Part shown: piece by piece, positions 35,184 to 44,305 of the stretch
Layout: each line of letters starts with the position of its first letter
Position numbering within the stretch: position 1 is the first letter of the stretch
From: Alistipes sp. UBA936
GTDB taxonomy: Bacteria; Bacteroidota; Bacteroidia; Bacteroidales; Rikenellaceae
Direction of reading: 5' to 3'
Length of the DNA stretch: 64,000 bases
Assembly: GCA_002293505.1 (NCBI GenBank)
Contig: DBDI01000030.1
Coordinates: 8,684 to 72,683 of the forward strand
The notes under the pieces: model-generated
The model's database searches: none
Seen by the model: the letters and a program-made list of their open reading frames with translations, nothing else
Told to the model about the DNA's origin: nothing
Program-made: the position numbers and the translations under genes

Positions 35184-35810
35184 ATGAAACGGCTTTTTCT
35201 CATACTCGTTGTCCTTTTGCTGGCGGTCTCCTCGGCCGAGGCTGCTCGTCCTCGTAAGGCCCGCGACTCGAAACCCGAGCGCTTTTCCGGCCGCGACGTT
35301 TCTCACATCACCGTCGACACCGACGCGCGTGGTGACACCACCGCCGTGTACATCTACCTGAACCGCGTCTACTGTTTTGCCAAACCGATGGATATGTCTA
35401 AGCACCGTAAGCTCGTTCGCGACTTCCGTAAGGTCTACCCCCTTGCGTTGGTTGCCCGCGAGAAGATGGCCGGTTTCGAGGAGCAGCTCCTGGCTCTCCC
35501 CACCCGTAAGGCCCAACGCGAGTTCTCCAAACGTACCGAAAAATCGCTCATCGCCGAATACGAGCCAACGATGCGCCGTATGACCGTTTCTCAGGGTAAG
35601 ATCCTCGTTAGATTGATCGACCGCGAGACCGAGATGACTTCTCACCAGATTATTAAGGAGTTTCGCGGCGGTTTTGTTGCCGGATTTTGGCAGGGTGTCG
35701 CTCGTATCTTCGGCCACAACCTCAAGGACGAGTACGACGCTGCCGATCGCGACCGTATGATCGAGCAGTGTATCCTGATGTATAACGCTGGATTGCTTCC
35801 CGAATACTAA
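35184..35810 (+). CDS. DUF4294 protein, exported
   Basis: 208 aa starting at the ATG at 35184, which begins a clean signal peptide (MKRLFLILVVLLLAVSSAEA). The DUF4294 core spans about 45-190 (YIYLNRVYCFAKP; FRKVYPLALVAREKM; GKILVRLIDRETEMTSHQIIKEFRGG). The family is conserved in Bacteroidetes, is predicted periplasmic and has no established function. It lies 34 nt downstream of the LRR gene. Its stop shares 4 nt with the convergent cls stop. Confidence 0.85.
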   Translation: MKRLFLILVVLLLAVSSAEAARPRKARDSKPERFSGRDVSHITVDTDARGDTTAVYIYLNRVYCFAKPMDMSKHRKLVRDFRKVYPLALVAREKMAGFEEQLLALPTRKAQREFSKRTEKSLIAEYEPTMRRMTVSQGKILVRLIDRETEMTSHQIIKEFRGGFVAGFWQGVARIFGHNLKDEYDAADRDRMIEQCILMYNAGLLPEY

Positions 35811-37255
35811 AGCAACGGACTGAGCAGCCTCGCCAAGGACTCCCGGGCTGACGCGTGCCACGGGCGTAGACTCCACTCTTGCAGGGTGACGATGCGCGAG
35901 TTTCCCAGATCGCGATGGAACGACTCTTCCAGCTCTCCGGCCAACTTCCTGTCATAGATCAGTGCCGACACCTCGAAGTTGTCCTCGAAACTTCTCACAT
36001 CCATATTCGCCGACCCGACCGAGCAGAACTCCCCGTCGATGATCACCACCTTGGAGTGGTTGAACCCCGCCTGATACATATAAACCTTTATTCCCGCCTC
36101 CAGTAGCTCCTCCACATACGAGCGCGTCGCCCAGTAAACCAACCGCGAGTCCGACCTCGCCGGTATCAGCAGCCGCACATCCACACCGCTCAGTGCCGCC
36201 ACCTTCATCGCGGTCAGAAGTGCTCCGTCGGGCGTGAAATATGGTGTCGAGATATAAATCCTGCTTCTGGCCCGTGTGATTGCCGAAAAGAACGCTTGCA
36301 TAATTGCCGACCAGTCGCTGTCGGGCCCCGAGACGGCGATCTGCATCGGACACACCTCCTCCACCGTGCTCTCCCCGAAGTAGTCTTCCGCTCTCAGTAG
36401 TTCTTTTCGTCTCACGAACCGCCAGTCGGTGATGAAGACCGCTTGTAGCAGATTGACCGCCTCGCCTTCGATCTTCAGATGCACATCCCTCCACCTCCCC
36501 AGCCTCGTTCCCGCCAGATACCTCTCCGCCACATTTATTCCTCCCGTGTACGCCACCTCTCCGTCTATCACTGCTATTTTTCTGTGGTTTCGGTAGTTCA
36601 GCCTGCTCGACAGCCACGGGAACGCCACCGGCATAAAACACTCCACGTTCACTCCCGCCTGCCTCATCTTTCGAAAGATCCACCCTTCGGTCCACAGCGT
36701 TCCCACTCCGTCGTAAATCAGCCTCACTTCGACTCCTTCTCGCGCTTTGTTCATCAGTATCTTTGCCACTCGGCGCCCCAGCCGGTCGTTCTCAAAGATG
36801 TAGTACTCCAAGTGTATCGAGCGCCGCGCCCCTTTCAGCGCTTCGAACAGCGATGCGAACGTAGCTTTGCCGTTCTGTAACACTTCCACCCGGTTGTGCA
36901 TCGCCAGTAGTGCGCGCGAGTTGCGCAACATCAATCTGATTGTTCCTGCATTGTTTTCGATTTCGGGGGTTGCTTCGAGCGTCGGGCCGGAGAGTCTCGA
37001 AAACTGCCTTCGCGAAACGGCCTCCAGGTAGTCCTCATCGAGTATTCCCTTTCTGGAGAACATCTTTCGCTTTCTCCAGTTTCGCCCCACCAGCGAATAC
37101 ACCCCCAAGCCCAGAACGGGCACCAATGCCACCAATGCTATCCAGGCGAGTGATTTTGTCGGGTCTCGCTTTTCGGCCACGATCACACCGATAGTCGCCA
37201 CGACCATCACGCCGTAGAGTACCGCAATCGCGATCTGAACCCACCCCCAAGTCAT
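35807..37255 (-). CDS. cls: cardiolipin synthase (two-HKD phospholipase D family)
   Basis: 482 aa from MTWGWVQIAI (ATG 37255). Two N-terminal TM helices (about 5-60), then two PLD domains with HKD motifs NYRNHRKIAVIDG and FNHSKVVIIDGEF. It condenses two phosphatidylglycerols, or PG and PE, to cardiolipin in the inner membrane. An in-frame extension to 37360 overlaps deoC and is not supported. 29 nt downstream of deoC; upp-deoC-cls seem to form one transcript. Confidence 0.93.
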   Translation of the reverse strand: MTWGWVQIAIAVLYGVMVVATIGVIVAEKRDPTKSLAWIALVALVPVLGLGVYSLVGRNWRKRKMFSRKGILDEDYLEAVSRRQFSRLSGPTLEATPEIENNAGTIRLMLRNSRALLAMHNRVEVLQNGKATFASLFEALKGARRSIHLEYYIFENDRLGRRVAKILMNKAREGVEVRLIYDGVGTLWTEGWIFRKMRQAGVNVECFMPVAFPWLSSRLNYRNHRKIAVIDGEVAYTGGINVAERYLAGTRLGRWRDVHLKIEGEAVNLLQAVFITDWRFVRRKELLRAEDYFGESTVEEVCPMQIAVSGPDSDWSAIMQAFFSAITRARSRIYISTPYFTPDGALLTAMKVAALSGVDVRLLIPARSDSRLVYWATRSYVEELLEAGIKVYMYQAGFNHSKVVIIDGEFCSVGSANMDVRSFEDNFEVSALIYDRKLAGELEESFHRDLGNSRIVTLQEWSLRPWHASARESLARLLSPLL

Positions 37256-37284
37256 AGTTTTTCTGCCGCCTCCCGGGGCGACCC

Positions 37285-38145
37285 TTATTGTTCGAGCGCT
37301 TCGACCAGATTGTCCAGCAACCCGCTCGCTCCGATCCTGAAAAGCTTCGGCCCCAGCCACTCTCTCCCCAACAGCTGCTCCACAATCGTGTAGTACAGCG
37401 AGGCTTCGGCAGGTGTTCTCACTCCTCCCGCAACTTTCACACCCACCTTCCGCCCCGTCCGCTCGTAGAAATCCCTCACCGCCTCACACATCACCACCAC
37501 TGCTTCGGGTGTTGCTGCCACATCTATCTTCCCCGTCGAGGTCTTCACAAAATCCGCTCCCGCCATCATTGCCACCAAAGCCGCATCCCGAATCCTCTCC
37601 GGCGTTCCCAAGGCCCCCGTCTCCAGAATCACCTTCAGCACCGTCTCCTCGCCCACTTCTTCCCGCAACAGCTCCAACGTCCCTCCCATCCGGTCTACCT
37701 CTCCGTCCATCAGTTCTCCCACCGAGATCACCACATCCACTTCGTCCGCTCCGCTCTCCACTGCCATCGCTGCTTCCAGCATCTTCACCTCTATGAAGGT
37801 TTGCGATGACGGGAATCCTCCCGCCACACTTGTTATGGCTATCGGCGACGAGCCCAGCGCAAGCGCCACCACATCTACAAATACAGGATACACACACACG
37901 CTTGCCGGTGCCGGTAGCCCCGGATGCTCCAATGCGAACCGCGCTGCTCGACCTGCAAACTCACCAACCGAGCGGTCGGAGTCTGTCACCGACAGCGTGG
38001 TCAGATCTATCGCCCCCAGACACGCCTTCCACACCTGGGCATTCTCATTCTTCGGCGCCGCCTTCCTCGCTCTCGCCACCAGTTCCGCGACCCTCGCCTC
38101 GTCCGGCGCCGGTGCAAATTCCGAAAGCCTTACCGCGTAGCTCAT
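37285..38145 (-). CDS. deoC: deoxyribose-phosphate aldolase
   Basis: 286 aa, slightly longer than the about 250-aa form. It carries the conserved class I aldolase regions EVDVVISVGELM, LKVILETGAL and the Schiff-base strand ADFVKTSTGK, then KVGVKVAGGVRTPAEA. It splits 2-deoxyribose-5-phosphate into acetaldehyde and glyceraldehyde-3-phosphate in nucleoside catabolism. It starts 4 nt inside upp (ATGA overlap), which fits a joint nucleoside-salvage role. Confidence 0.94.
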   Translation of the reverse strand: MSYAVRLSEFAPAPDEARVAELVARARKAAPKNENAQVWKACLGAIDLTTLSVTDSDRSVGEFAGRAARFALEHPGLPAPASVCVYPVFVDVVALALGSSPIAITSVAGGFPSSQTFIEVKMLEAAMAVESGADEVDVVISVGELMDGEVDRMGGTLELLREEVGEETVLKVILETGALGTPERIRDAALVAMMAGADFVKTSTGKIDVAATPEAVVVMCEAVRDFYERTGRKVGVKVAGGVRTPAEASLYYTIVEQLLGREWLGPKLFRIGASGLLDNLVEALEQ

Positions 38146-38798
38146 AGCTTGTCTCCGTATGCCAGATCACCCGCGTCGCCCAGACCCGGAATGATGTACG
38201 ACTTCACTGTCAGCTCCTCATCCACCGCGCCACACCACACTGTGACCTCCCTTTCGGGCAGGTTTTCACGCACGTAAGCCACTCCCTCTTCCGATCCGAT
38301 CACTGCGCAGATGTGGGTATGTTTCGGGGTGCCTCCTTTTTCGAGTAGCGCTTTGTACGTCAACACTATGGAGGTTCCCGTCGCCAGCATCGGGTCGACC
38401 AGAATCAGCGTTTTGCCTTCCAGGTTGCCACACGAGATGTACTCCACCTTCACCTTAAAGGTTCCGTCCTTGCTGTACTTTCTGAATGCCGACACGAATG
38501 CGTTGGACGCTCCGTCGAAGTAGTTCAGAAACCCCTGATGGTACGGTATTCCGGCTCTCAGTATCGTTGCTATCACCACATCTTCGCCCGTCGGTAGCGC
38601 CACCACTGCTTCTCCCAGCGGGGTTTCGATCACCTGCTCCGAGTAGTTCATCGTTTTGCTTATCTCGTATGCTGTGATTTCGCCTGCTCGTTCGAGGTTT
38701 CGACGGAAGCGCATACTGTCTCCCTGCACTCTCACGTCTCGCATCTCGGCGATGAAGCGGTTTAGAATGGTGTTTTGCTTGTCAAGAATCCGAACCAT
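38142..38798 (-). CDS. upp: uracil phosphoribosyltransferase
   Basis: 218 aa. PRPP-binding motif LILVDPMLATGTSIV, the uracil-site region YIIPGLGDAGDLAYG at the C terminus, and ATILRAGIPYHQGF. It converts uracil plus PRPP to UMP. First gene of upp-deoC-cls. No TAnnTTTG box was recognised upstream within the 15 bp to hflX, so it may be transcribed from the hflX side. Confidence 0.94.
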   Translation of the reverse strand: MVRILDKQNTILNRFIAEMRDVRVQGDSMRFRRNLERAGEITAYEISKTMNYSEQVIETPLGEAVVALPTGEDVVIATILRAGIPYHQGFLNYFDGASNAFVSAFRKYSKDGTFKVKVEYISCGNLEGKTLILVDPMLATGTSIVLTYKALLEKGGTPKHTHICAVIGSEEGVAYVRENLPEREVTVWCGAVDEELTVKSYIIPGLGDAGDLAYGDKL

Positions 38799-38813
38799 AG
38801 TCTGTCTGTTCTG

Positions 38814-39983
38814 TTAGTATAGATAATTGTTAAACGGATATCGTCCCGCGTGAATCTCCCTCACCATATGATACAGGTCTTCCCTGAGCCTGTCAATCCC
38901 TATTTTCTCCCGCGCCGAGATGAAGATTGCCGGTGCATTCTCTTTTCCCATCCACGTTTTCTTCAGATCATCCAGCGAGAGGTTCTCTCTCCCTGCCGGG
39001 GTCAGATCGTCCTCATCCTTTTTAATGTAGGTATACGCGTCTATCTTGTTGAAGACCATAAACACCGGCTTGTCTCCCGCTCCGATATCAGCCAGCGTTT
39101 GCCTCACCACGCCTATCTGCTCCTCGAATCCCGGATGGGATATGTCCACCACGTGCAGCAACAAGTCTGCCTCTCTCACCTCATCCAGCGTCGACTTGAA
39201 CGACTCCACCAGTTCGGTCGGTAGCTTCCTTATGAACCCCACCGTATCGCTTAGCAGGAACGGCAGGTTTTCCAGTACCACTTTTCTCACCGTCGTGTCG
39301 AGCGTTGCGAATAGTTTGTTCTCCGCAAACACATCGCTCTTCGCAATGAGGTTCATCAGCGTCGACTTCCCCACATTCGTGTACCCCACCAGCGCCACCC
39401 TCACCATCCCTCCTCTGCCTCCTCTCTGGGTTGCCATCTGCCGGTCGATCTTCTTTAGTTCCTCTTTCAGATGCGCTATCCGCTCTCTCACCCTCCTTCG
39501 GTCCGTCTCGATTTCTCTTTCTCCCGCTCCGCCTCTTGTTCCTGTTCCTCCTCTTTGCCTCTCCAGGTGGGTCCACATTCCCGTTAGCCTCGGTAGCATA
39601 TACTCCAGTTGCGCGACTTGCACTTGTGTCTTGGCGTATGCTGTTTCTGCTCTCGTCGTGAAGATGTTGAGTATTAGCCTCGTCCTGTCGATCACTCGGC
39701 AGGGGATGATTTTTTCGATGTTTCTCGTTTGCGATGGCGACAACTCGTCGTCGAAAATCACCACATCCACCTCGTTCTCTTCGCAGTACCTGGCCACTTC
39801 ATCCAGTTTTCCCGGCCCCATATAGATTCTCGAGTTTGGGGTCGAGAGTTTTTGCGTGAAGCGTCTTATTGTTTCGGCTCCCGCTGTGTGTGCCAAAAAC
39901 GCAAGCTCATCGAGGTATTCGGCGGCTTGCGTTTCTGTTACTTTATCCGTTATGACCGTTGCTAAAACGGCTCTCATAGGCAT
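38814..39983 (-). CDS. hflX: ribosome-associated GTPase HflX
   Basis: 389 aa with an N-terminal HflX domain (YLDELAFLAHTAGAE; IYMGPGKLDEV; VIFDDELSPSQTRN), a coiled-coil helix pair ending GRGGMVRVALVGYTNVGKSTLMNL with Walker A, the G3 motif DTVGFIRKLP and the G4 motif NKID. It splits or rescues stalled 70S ribosomes. Its + strand is very pyrimidine-rich (30% purine at 39421-39480). 15 nt downstream of the tonB-like gene. Confidence 0.94.
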   Translation of the reverse strand: MPMRAVLATVITDKVTETQAAEYLDELAFLAHTAGAETIRRFTQKLSTPNSRIYMGPGKLDEVARYCEENEVDVVIFDDELSPSQTRNIEKIIPCRVIDRTRLILNIFTTRAETAYAKTQVQVAQLEYMLPRLTGMWTHLERQRGGTGTRGGAGEREIETDRRRVRERIAHLKEELKKIDRQMATQRGGRGGMVRVALVGYTNVGKSTLMNLIAKSDVFAENKLFATLDTTVRKVVLENLPFLLSDTVGFIRKLPTELVESFKSTLDEVREADLLLHVVDISHPGFEEQIGVVRQTLADIGAGDKPVFMVFNKIDAYTYIKKDEDDLTPAGRENLSLDDLKKTWMGKENAPAIFISAREKIGIDRLREDLYHMVREIHAGRYPFNNYLY

Positions 39984-39998
39984 TCCCCTTCCCGGGCC

Positions 39999-40673
39999 CT
40001 ATTGCTGCAAAATGAAATCTACCGGTAGGATGTAGTACACACGTACCGGTCGTCCGCGGTTCTTTCCCGGCTCCCACTTCGGCGAGGAGAGTAGCACTCT
40101 TCGCGCTTCTTCCGTTAGCGAGCGATCCGGCGATCCCAGTTCTTCGATATTTGTCAGGGTTCCGTCCCTTTCGATCACGAATCGCAGGGTTACTTTTCCT
40201 TGAATGTTTGCTTCTTGCGCTATGGTCGGATAGCGTAGACGTTCGATAACCCAGCTTCTGAACTTCATCAGGTCACCTCCCTGGAACGAGGGGTATTCCT
40301 GCGGGTTGAAGGTTGGTATTTCTTCGACTTCTTCTTCCGCTACTTGCGGTACTTCGATCACAAAGTCTTCGTCGAATTCGTCGAATGTATAGTCTGTGGT
40401 GATTTGTTGGTCGTTCTTGACCACATCGAGGAAGTCCGAGAACACTTGATTTGCCTGTGGTCTTACTTCGGGTGGTTTTTGGTCTTGTTCGGTGTTGACG
40501 ATAACTTCTTGTTCGACTGGTGCGATGTCTTCGACCAGGGATTCGATCTTTTTCTCGCTCTGTCCCCAGTTGAACGCGAGCACCATAGCACCGAGGGCGA
40601 CGATCAGCCCGATCTCGGCAAACAGCACTCTGCGGTTCTGCAGGTCGGCCTTTTTGGTTTTTTTGGCTTCCAT
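39999..40673 (-). CDS. TonB-family energy transducer
   Basis: 224 aa with one TM helix (about 17-36, VLFAEIGLIVALGAMVLAFN), an acidic periplasmic linker with several EVPQVAEEEVEE-type segments, and a C-terminal TonB domain (about 140-224: GKVTLRFVIERDGTLTNIEEL and RRVLLSSPKWEPGKNRGRPV). It transmits the ExbBD proton-driven motion to outer-membrane receptors; ExbBD is not in the window. A TACATTTG box is 56 nt upstream. Confidence 0.92.
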   Translation of the reverse strand: MEAKKTKKADLQNRRVLFAEIGLIVALGAMVLAFNWGQSEKKIESLVEDIAPVEQEVIVNTEQDQKPPEVRPQANQVFSDFLDVVKNDQQITTDYTFDEFDEDFVIEVPQVAEEEVEEIPTFNPQEYPSFQGGDLMKFRSWVIERLRYPTIAQEANIQGKVTLRFVIERDGTLTNIEELGSPDRSLTEEARRVLLSSPKWEPGKNRGRPVRVYYILPVDFILQQ

Positions 40674-40729
40674 AGGTTTATTTAAGGTTGTTTTAGTTTA
40701 GTCGTTTTGTACCTGTATTAGCGGTTCCG

Positions 40730-40737
40730 CAAATGTA
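40730..40737 (-). promoter_or_regulatory. -7 box TACATTTG, tonB-like gene
   Basis: A TAnnTTTG match 56 nt before the ATG at 40673, giving one of the longer leaders in the window. Confidence 0.5.
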
Positions 40738-40768
40738 CGATGTTTTAGTAGAAAAACCAAATAAATTT

Positions 40769-40776
40769 TAACTTTA
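40769..40776 (+). promoter_or_regulatory. -7 box variant TAACTTTA, rlmN
   Basis: One mismatch to TAnnTTTG, with CGGC before the GTG start at 40781; leaderless with a GTG start. Confidence 0.45.
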
Positions 40777-40780
40777 CGGC

Positions 40781-41818
40781 GTGGAACGCGACTCTCTGTT
40801 CGGTAAAACTCTTTCCGAGTTGGCTTCGGTGGCCTCCTCGGCCGGATTGCCTCGCTTCGGCGCAGGGCAGTTGGCGGCGTGGTTGTACCGTAAGGGTGCG
40901 ACCGACGTCGCTTCTATGACCGACCTTCCGAAAGCCGCCCGTGGGTTTTTGGAGGAAAACTTCTCCCTCGGCGCATCCGACCCCCTCTCCTGCGTCGCCT
41001 CCCGGGACGGTACTCGTAAATATCTTTTTGAGCCCGGGGTCGAGGCTGTGATGATTCCCGACTTCGGCCGCGAGGGTTCTCGCTCCACTCTTTGCCTCTC
41101 TTCCCAGATGGGTTGCCGTATGGGTTGTGCTTTTTGCGCCACCGGTCGTATGGGGTTGGTTCGCAACCTCTCTTCGGGCGAGATCCTCAACCAGTTCGCC
41201 CGCCTGCCCGAACACAACGAGCTCACGAATGTCGTCTATATGGGTATGGGCGAGCCGTTGGACAACCTCGACGCCGTTCTCGCCTCGCTCGACATCCTCA
41301 CCTCTCCTTGGGGTTACTCCTGGAGCCCCTCCCGTGTCACCCTCTCCACTGCCGGGGTCGCTCCCGCCCTCGAACGGTTCCTTGTCGAGAGCCGCGTCCA
41401 CCTTGCCGTCAGCCTCCATAGCCCCTTCCCCGACGAGCGCGCCTCCATTATGCCCATCGAGCGTGCATACCCCATCGAGGATATCGTCCGTATCATCCGC
41501 CGCCACTCGTTCGAGCCTCAGCGGCGCGTCAGCTTCGAGTACATCGTTCTGGCCGGGTTCAACGACTCTCCGCGCCACGTCGCCGGCCTGGCTAAATTGC
41601 TAAACGGGCTTAGTTGCCGTATCAACCTTATCCGCTTCCACCGCATCCCCGACTCTCCCTTCTTCAGTCCTCCTCTTGCCGCTGTCGAAAGGTTCCGCGA
41701 TGCCCTCTCTGCTAAGGGCCTTCGTACCACTATTCGCGCCTCCCGCGGCGAGGATATCGAGGCTGCGTGCGGATTATTATCAACAAATTCGTTACCTTTG
41801 CACTCGTATGAAACGTAA
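40781..41818 (+). CDS. rlmN: 23S rRNA/tRNA adenine-C2 methyltransferase RlmN
   Basis: 345 aa starting with GTG at 40781 (MERDSLFGKTLSEL). The radical-SAM cluster motif is CRMGCAFC (CxxxCxxC), preceded by LCLSSQMG. GMGEPLDN and VTLSTAGVAP are further family blocks. The dual-specificity enzyme methylates A2503 in 23S rRNA and A37 in some tRNAs. The last 11 nt overlap lspA, whose promoter box lies inside this gene. Confidence 0.94.
   Translation: MERDSLFGKTLSELASVASSAGLPRFGAGQLAAWLYRKGATDVASMTDLPKAARGFLEENFSLGASDPLSCVASRDGTRKYLFEPGVEAVMIPDFGREGSRSTLCLSSQMGCRMGCAFCATGRMGLVRNLSSGEILNQFARLPEHNELTNVVYMGMGEPLDNLDAVLASLDILTSPWGYSWSPSRVTLSTAGVAPALERFLVESRVHLAVSLHSPFPDERASIMPIERAYPIEDIVRIIRRHSFEPQRRVSFEYIVLAGFNDSPRHVAGLAKLLNGLSCRINLIRFHRIPDSPFFSPPLAAVERFRDALSAKGLRTTIRASRGEDIEAACGLLSTNSLPLHSYET
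41793..41800 (+). promoter_or_regulatory. -7 box TACCTTTG inside the 3' end of rlmN, lspA
   Basis: An exact TAnnTTTG match 7 nt before the lspA ATG at 41808 and within rlmN coding sequence, giving lspA its own near-leaderless promoter. Confidence 0.55.
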
Positions 41819-42326
41819 ACACATAGTTATCCTGATCGTCGCCTTGTTGGTTGTCGACCAGATATCCAAAGTCCTCGTCAAGACCAATATGTCTCTCGGT
41901 GAGAGCATCCACGTATTCGGTAATTGGTTCCAGATCTGCTTCGTGGAGAACGAGGGGGCTGCTTTCGGTATGTCTCTCGGGGGTCGGTTCGGTAAGATCG
42001 CCCTTAGCCTTTTCCGTATCGTTGCCGTCTGCGCTATCGGTTGGTACTTGAACCACCTTTACGCTCGTAAAGCTCCCTCCGGCGTTCTGGTCGGCGTTGC
42101 TATGATCCTTGCCGGGGCTCTTGGTAACATCATCGACAGCGCCTTCTACGGTATCATTTGGGATTACGCTCCGTTTCTCTACGGTCGGGTCGTCGATATG
42201 CTCTACTTCCCTCTGTTCACAATCGGTAACTTCACTTTTTTCTCTCCCGTGTTCAACCTTGCCGACAGTTACATTTGCGTGGCGGTGTTCTACCTGATCA
42301 TCTTTAATTGGAAATACTTCAAGTAG
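41808..42326 (+). CDS. lspA: lipoprotein signal peptidase (SPII)
   Basis: 172 aa with four TM helices. The first follows MKRKHIVILIVALLVVDQISK, carrying the DQ(I)SK motif. The catalytic aspartates lie in ILAGALGNIIDSAFYG and FNLADSYICVAV. It cleaves prolipoproteins before the lipidated Cys, consistent with the many lipoproteins encoded nearby. Start chosen at the ATG at 41808, which overlaps rlmN by 11 nt. Confidence 0.94.
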   Translation: MKRKHIVILIVALLVVDQISKVLVKTNMSLGESIHVFGNWFQICFVENEGAAFGMSLGGRFGKIALSLFRIVAVCAIGWYLNHLYARKAPSGVLVGVAMILAGALGNIIDSAFYGIIWDYAPFLYGRVVDMLYFPLFTIGNFTFFSPVFNLADSYICVAVFYLIIFNWKYFK

Positions 42327-42328
42327 TT

Positions 42329-43048
42329 ATGAAAACGCTCTTACTCTTCCTGGCTATGATTTCATCCTCTCTCCCTTCGTCCGACGTTATCGCCACTCGC
42401 GACGGCGACACAATGACTGCTCACTTCTTCGGCCACGGTAGCGTCGGCTTCACCTCCCACGGCCTCACTTTCTACGTCGACCCCGTTGCTCCTTACGCCG
42501 ACTGGGCGAGCCTTCCCAAGGCGGACTTCATCCTGGTCAGCCACGAGCACGGCGACCACCTCGATGCGGCGGCTATTAAGGCACTTTCGAAACCCACCAC
42601 TGTTGTTCTCGGTAACGTTACCGCCATCGAAGCTCTTGGTTACGGCGCTGTGTTGGCTTACGACAAATACCACCTCGCTCCCTTCGGCGTGAGGATCGAG
42701 GCTGTTCCGGCTTACAATACCTCTCCCGAGAAGCAGAACTTCCACCCCAAAGCCAGCCTGCACAACGGTTATATCCTCACTCTGGGCGGTAGCCGCGTCT
42801 ACGTTGCAGGCGACAGCGAACCCACTCCCGAGATGCTCGCCCTGCGCGACATCGACGTCGCTTTCCTGCCCGTCAACCTTCCTTACACTATGACCGAGGA
42901 GCAGGCCGCCTCCGCCGTCCGGGCTATCCGGCCGACCATTTTCTATCCGTACCATTACGGCGGAACCGACCATAAGACCGACCTCGACAAGCTCGCCCGC
43001 CTCATTGCGGACACCGGCGTCGAGATGCGTGTCCGGCCTCTGGAATAG
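42329..43048 (+). CDS. exported MBL-fold metal-dependent hydrolase (UPF0173-like)
   Basis: 239 aa from the ATG at 42329, 2 nt after lspA. A short hydrophobic N terminus (MKTLLLFLAMISSSLPS) suggests export. The MBL core has HFFGHGSVGF, the full VSHEHGDHLD metal motif, and YVAGDSEPTPEM and YPYHYGG with further ligands, an UlaG/UPF0173-type pattern. Substrate unknown. Unlike the next MBL gene, its metal site is intact. Confidence 0.88.
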   Translation: MKTLLLFLAMISSSLPSSDVIATRDGDTMTAHFFGHGSVGFTSHGLTFYVDPVAPYADWASLPKADFILVSHEHGDHLDAAAIKALSKPTTVVLGNVTAIEALGYGAVLAYDKYHLAPFGVRIEAVPAYNTSPEKQNFHPKASLHNGYILTLGGSRVYVAGDSEPTPEMLALRDIDVAFLPVNLPYTMTEEQAASAVRAIRPTIFYPYHYGGTDHKTDLDKLARLIADTGVEMRVRPLE

Positions 43049-43108
43049 TCCGTCGGTTAGTTAGTTGGCCGCGTTGTTTGGCGCGAAATTTGAAATGCCG
43101 CTGTGGGT

Positions 43109-44305
43109 ATGAAAGCACGACTTTTTGCCCTTGCGGCACTCATCTTTTTTACACAAACAGTTATGGCACAATCCATTAATGTCGTCTCTCGCGGCGACCT
43201 TCGCCTTCACGTTTTCCAGAGTTCGCCCGTGATCTTCCAGGTTGCGTCGGTCGTCATCGAGGGGCCTCGCGAGTTGGCTCTCGTGGACGGGCAGTTCAGC
43301 GCCGACAACGCCCACTCGCTTGCAGAATATATTCATCAAATCGGCAAGCCATTGAAAACAATATTCATCAGCTACTCCGATCCTGACTTCTACTTCGGCC
43401 TTGCTGCCCTTGCCGAGGCGTTTCCCAAGGCTCGCTTCGTCGCCACGCCGCAGACCCGCTGGTTGATCGACACCACCAAGGACGAAAAACTGTCCATCTG
43501 GGCTCCGCAGATGGGTGCCAATGCGCCGCAGAAGATCGTCGTTCCCGAGGCGCTCGCCGACGACCACTTCCTGATCGATGGCCACCGCGTCGAGATCTGC
43601 CGTCCGGTTGACGACGAGTCCCACGCCTGGCTGTGGATCCCCTCGGCACACACGATTCTCGGCGGGGTATATCTCGATGAAGGTGAGCACATTTGGGTGG
43701 CCGATTCGCCGACGCCCGCCGACCGCCGTAAGTGGTTGGCGGCACTCGACGCGATGCAGAAACAACGTCCCGAACTCACCATTCCCGCCCACTTCGCCGA
43801 ACCCGATTTCGAGGCCCCGATCGCCTTCACGCGAAAATATCTGACCACGCTCGAAAGCACTCTGGCAGCCACAAAAACCGCCACGGAGGTCATTGCAGCG
43901 ATGAAGCGGGCCTTCCCGAACCTGCCCGGTGAACAAAATCTGGAGATGACGGCGCGAGTGCTGAAGGGCGAGACGGCGTGGAAAACCGCCCGTGCGTTTC
44001 CGGCCATCGAGCGAAAAGTCGAGGTGAACTTCGGCGGCGAGTTCGTCTTCGAGCTCACTTTTCACGACGATAAAACAATGACATACAGAAGTTTACGTGA
44101 GCGCACAAGCGGTGCCGCGGCGGTCGATACGCTGCACTACACCGCCGTCGAGGTCGCGCCGCAGGTGTGGATGGTCTACTGGACCGAGAGCGACAACACC
44201 CACGTCGTGCACGTCGAGGATTACGGCGGCGGAGTCGCCTACACCAACATCAGCTCGCCCGACGGCTTGTTCACAAATCTCAAGGGAACGCTTAAGATGC
44301 TTTGA
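43109..44305 (+). CDS. exported MBL-fold protein with degenerate metal site and MoaF-like C-terminal domain
   Basis: 398 aa from the ATG at 43109 (a GTG at 43103 is two codons upstream). Signal peptide MKARLFALAALIFFTQTVMA|Q. Residues about 22-250 follow an MBL scaffold, but the HxHxDH motif is replaced by Tyr89, Asp91, Asp93 and Phe94 (IFISYSDPDFYFG), so three of four ligand positions are lost. Residues about 300-398 resemble the C-terminal domain of MoaF-like proteins (QVWMVYWTES; HVVHVEDYGG; AYTNISSPDG). Similar MBL-MoaF fusions may exist; the function is unknown. Its stop overlaps the convergent alkD by 14 nt. Confidence 0.78.
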   Translation: MKARLFALAALIFFTQTVMAQSINVVSRGDLRLHVFQSSPVIFQVASVVIEGPRELALVDGQFSADNAHSLAEYIHQIGKPLKTIFISYSDPDFYFGLAALAEAFPKARFVATPQTRWLIDTTKDEKLSIWAPQMGANAPQKIVVPEALADDHFLIDGHRVEICRPVDDESHAWLWIPSAHTILGGVYLDEGEHIWVADSPTPADRRKWLAALDAMQKQRPELTIPAHFAEPDFEAPIAFTRKYLTTLESTLAATKTATEVIAAMKRAFPNLPGEQNLEMTARVLKGETAWKTARAFPAIERKVEVNFGGEFVFELTFHDDKTMTYRSLRERTSGAAAVDTLHYTAVEVAPQVWMVYWTESDNTHVVHVEDYGGGVAYTNISSPDGLFTNLKGTLKML

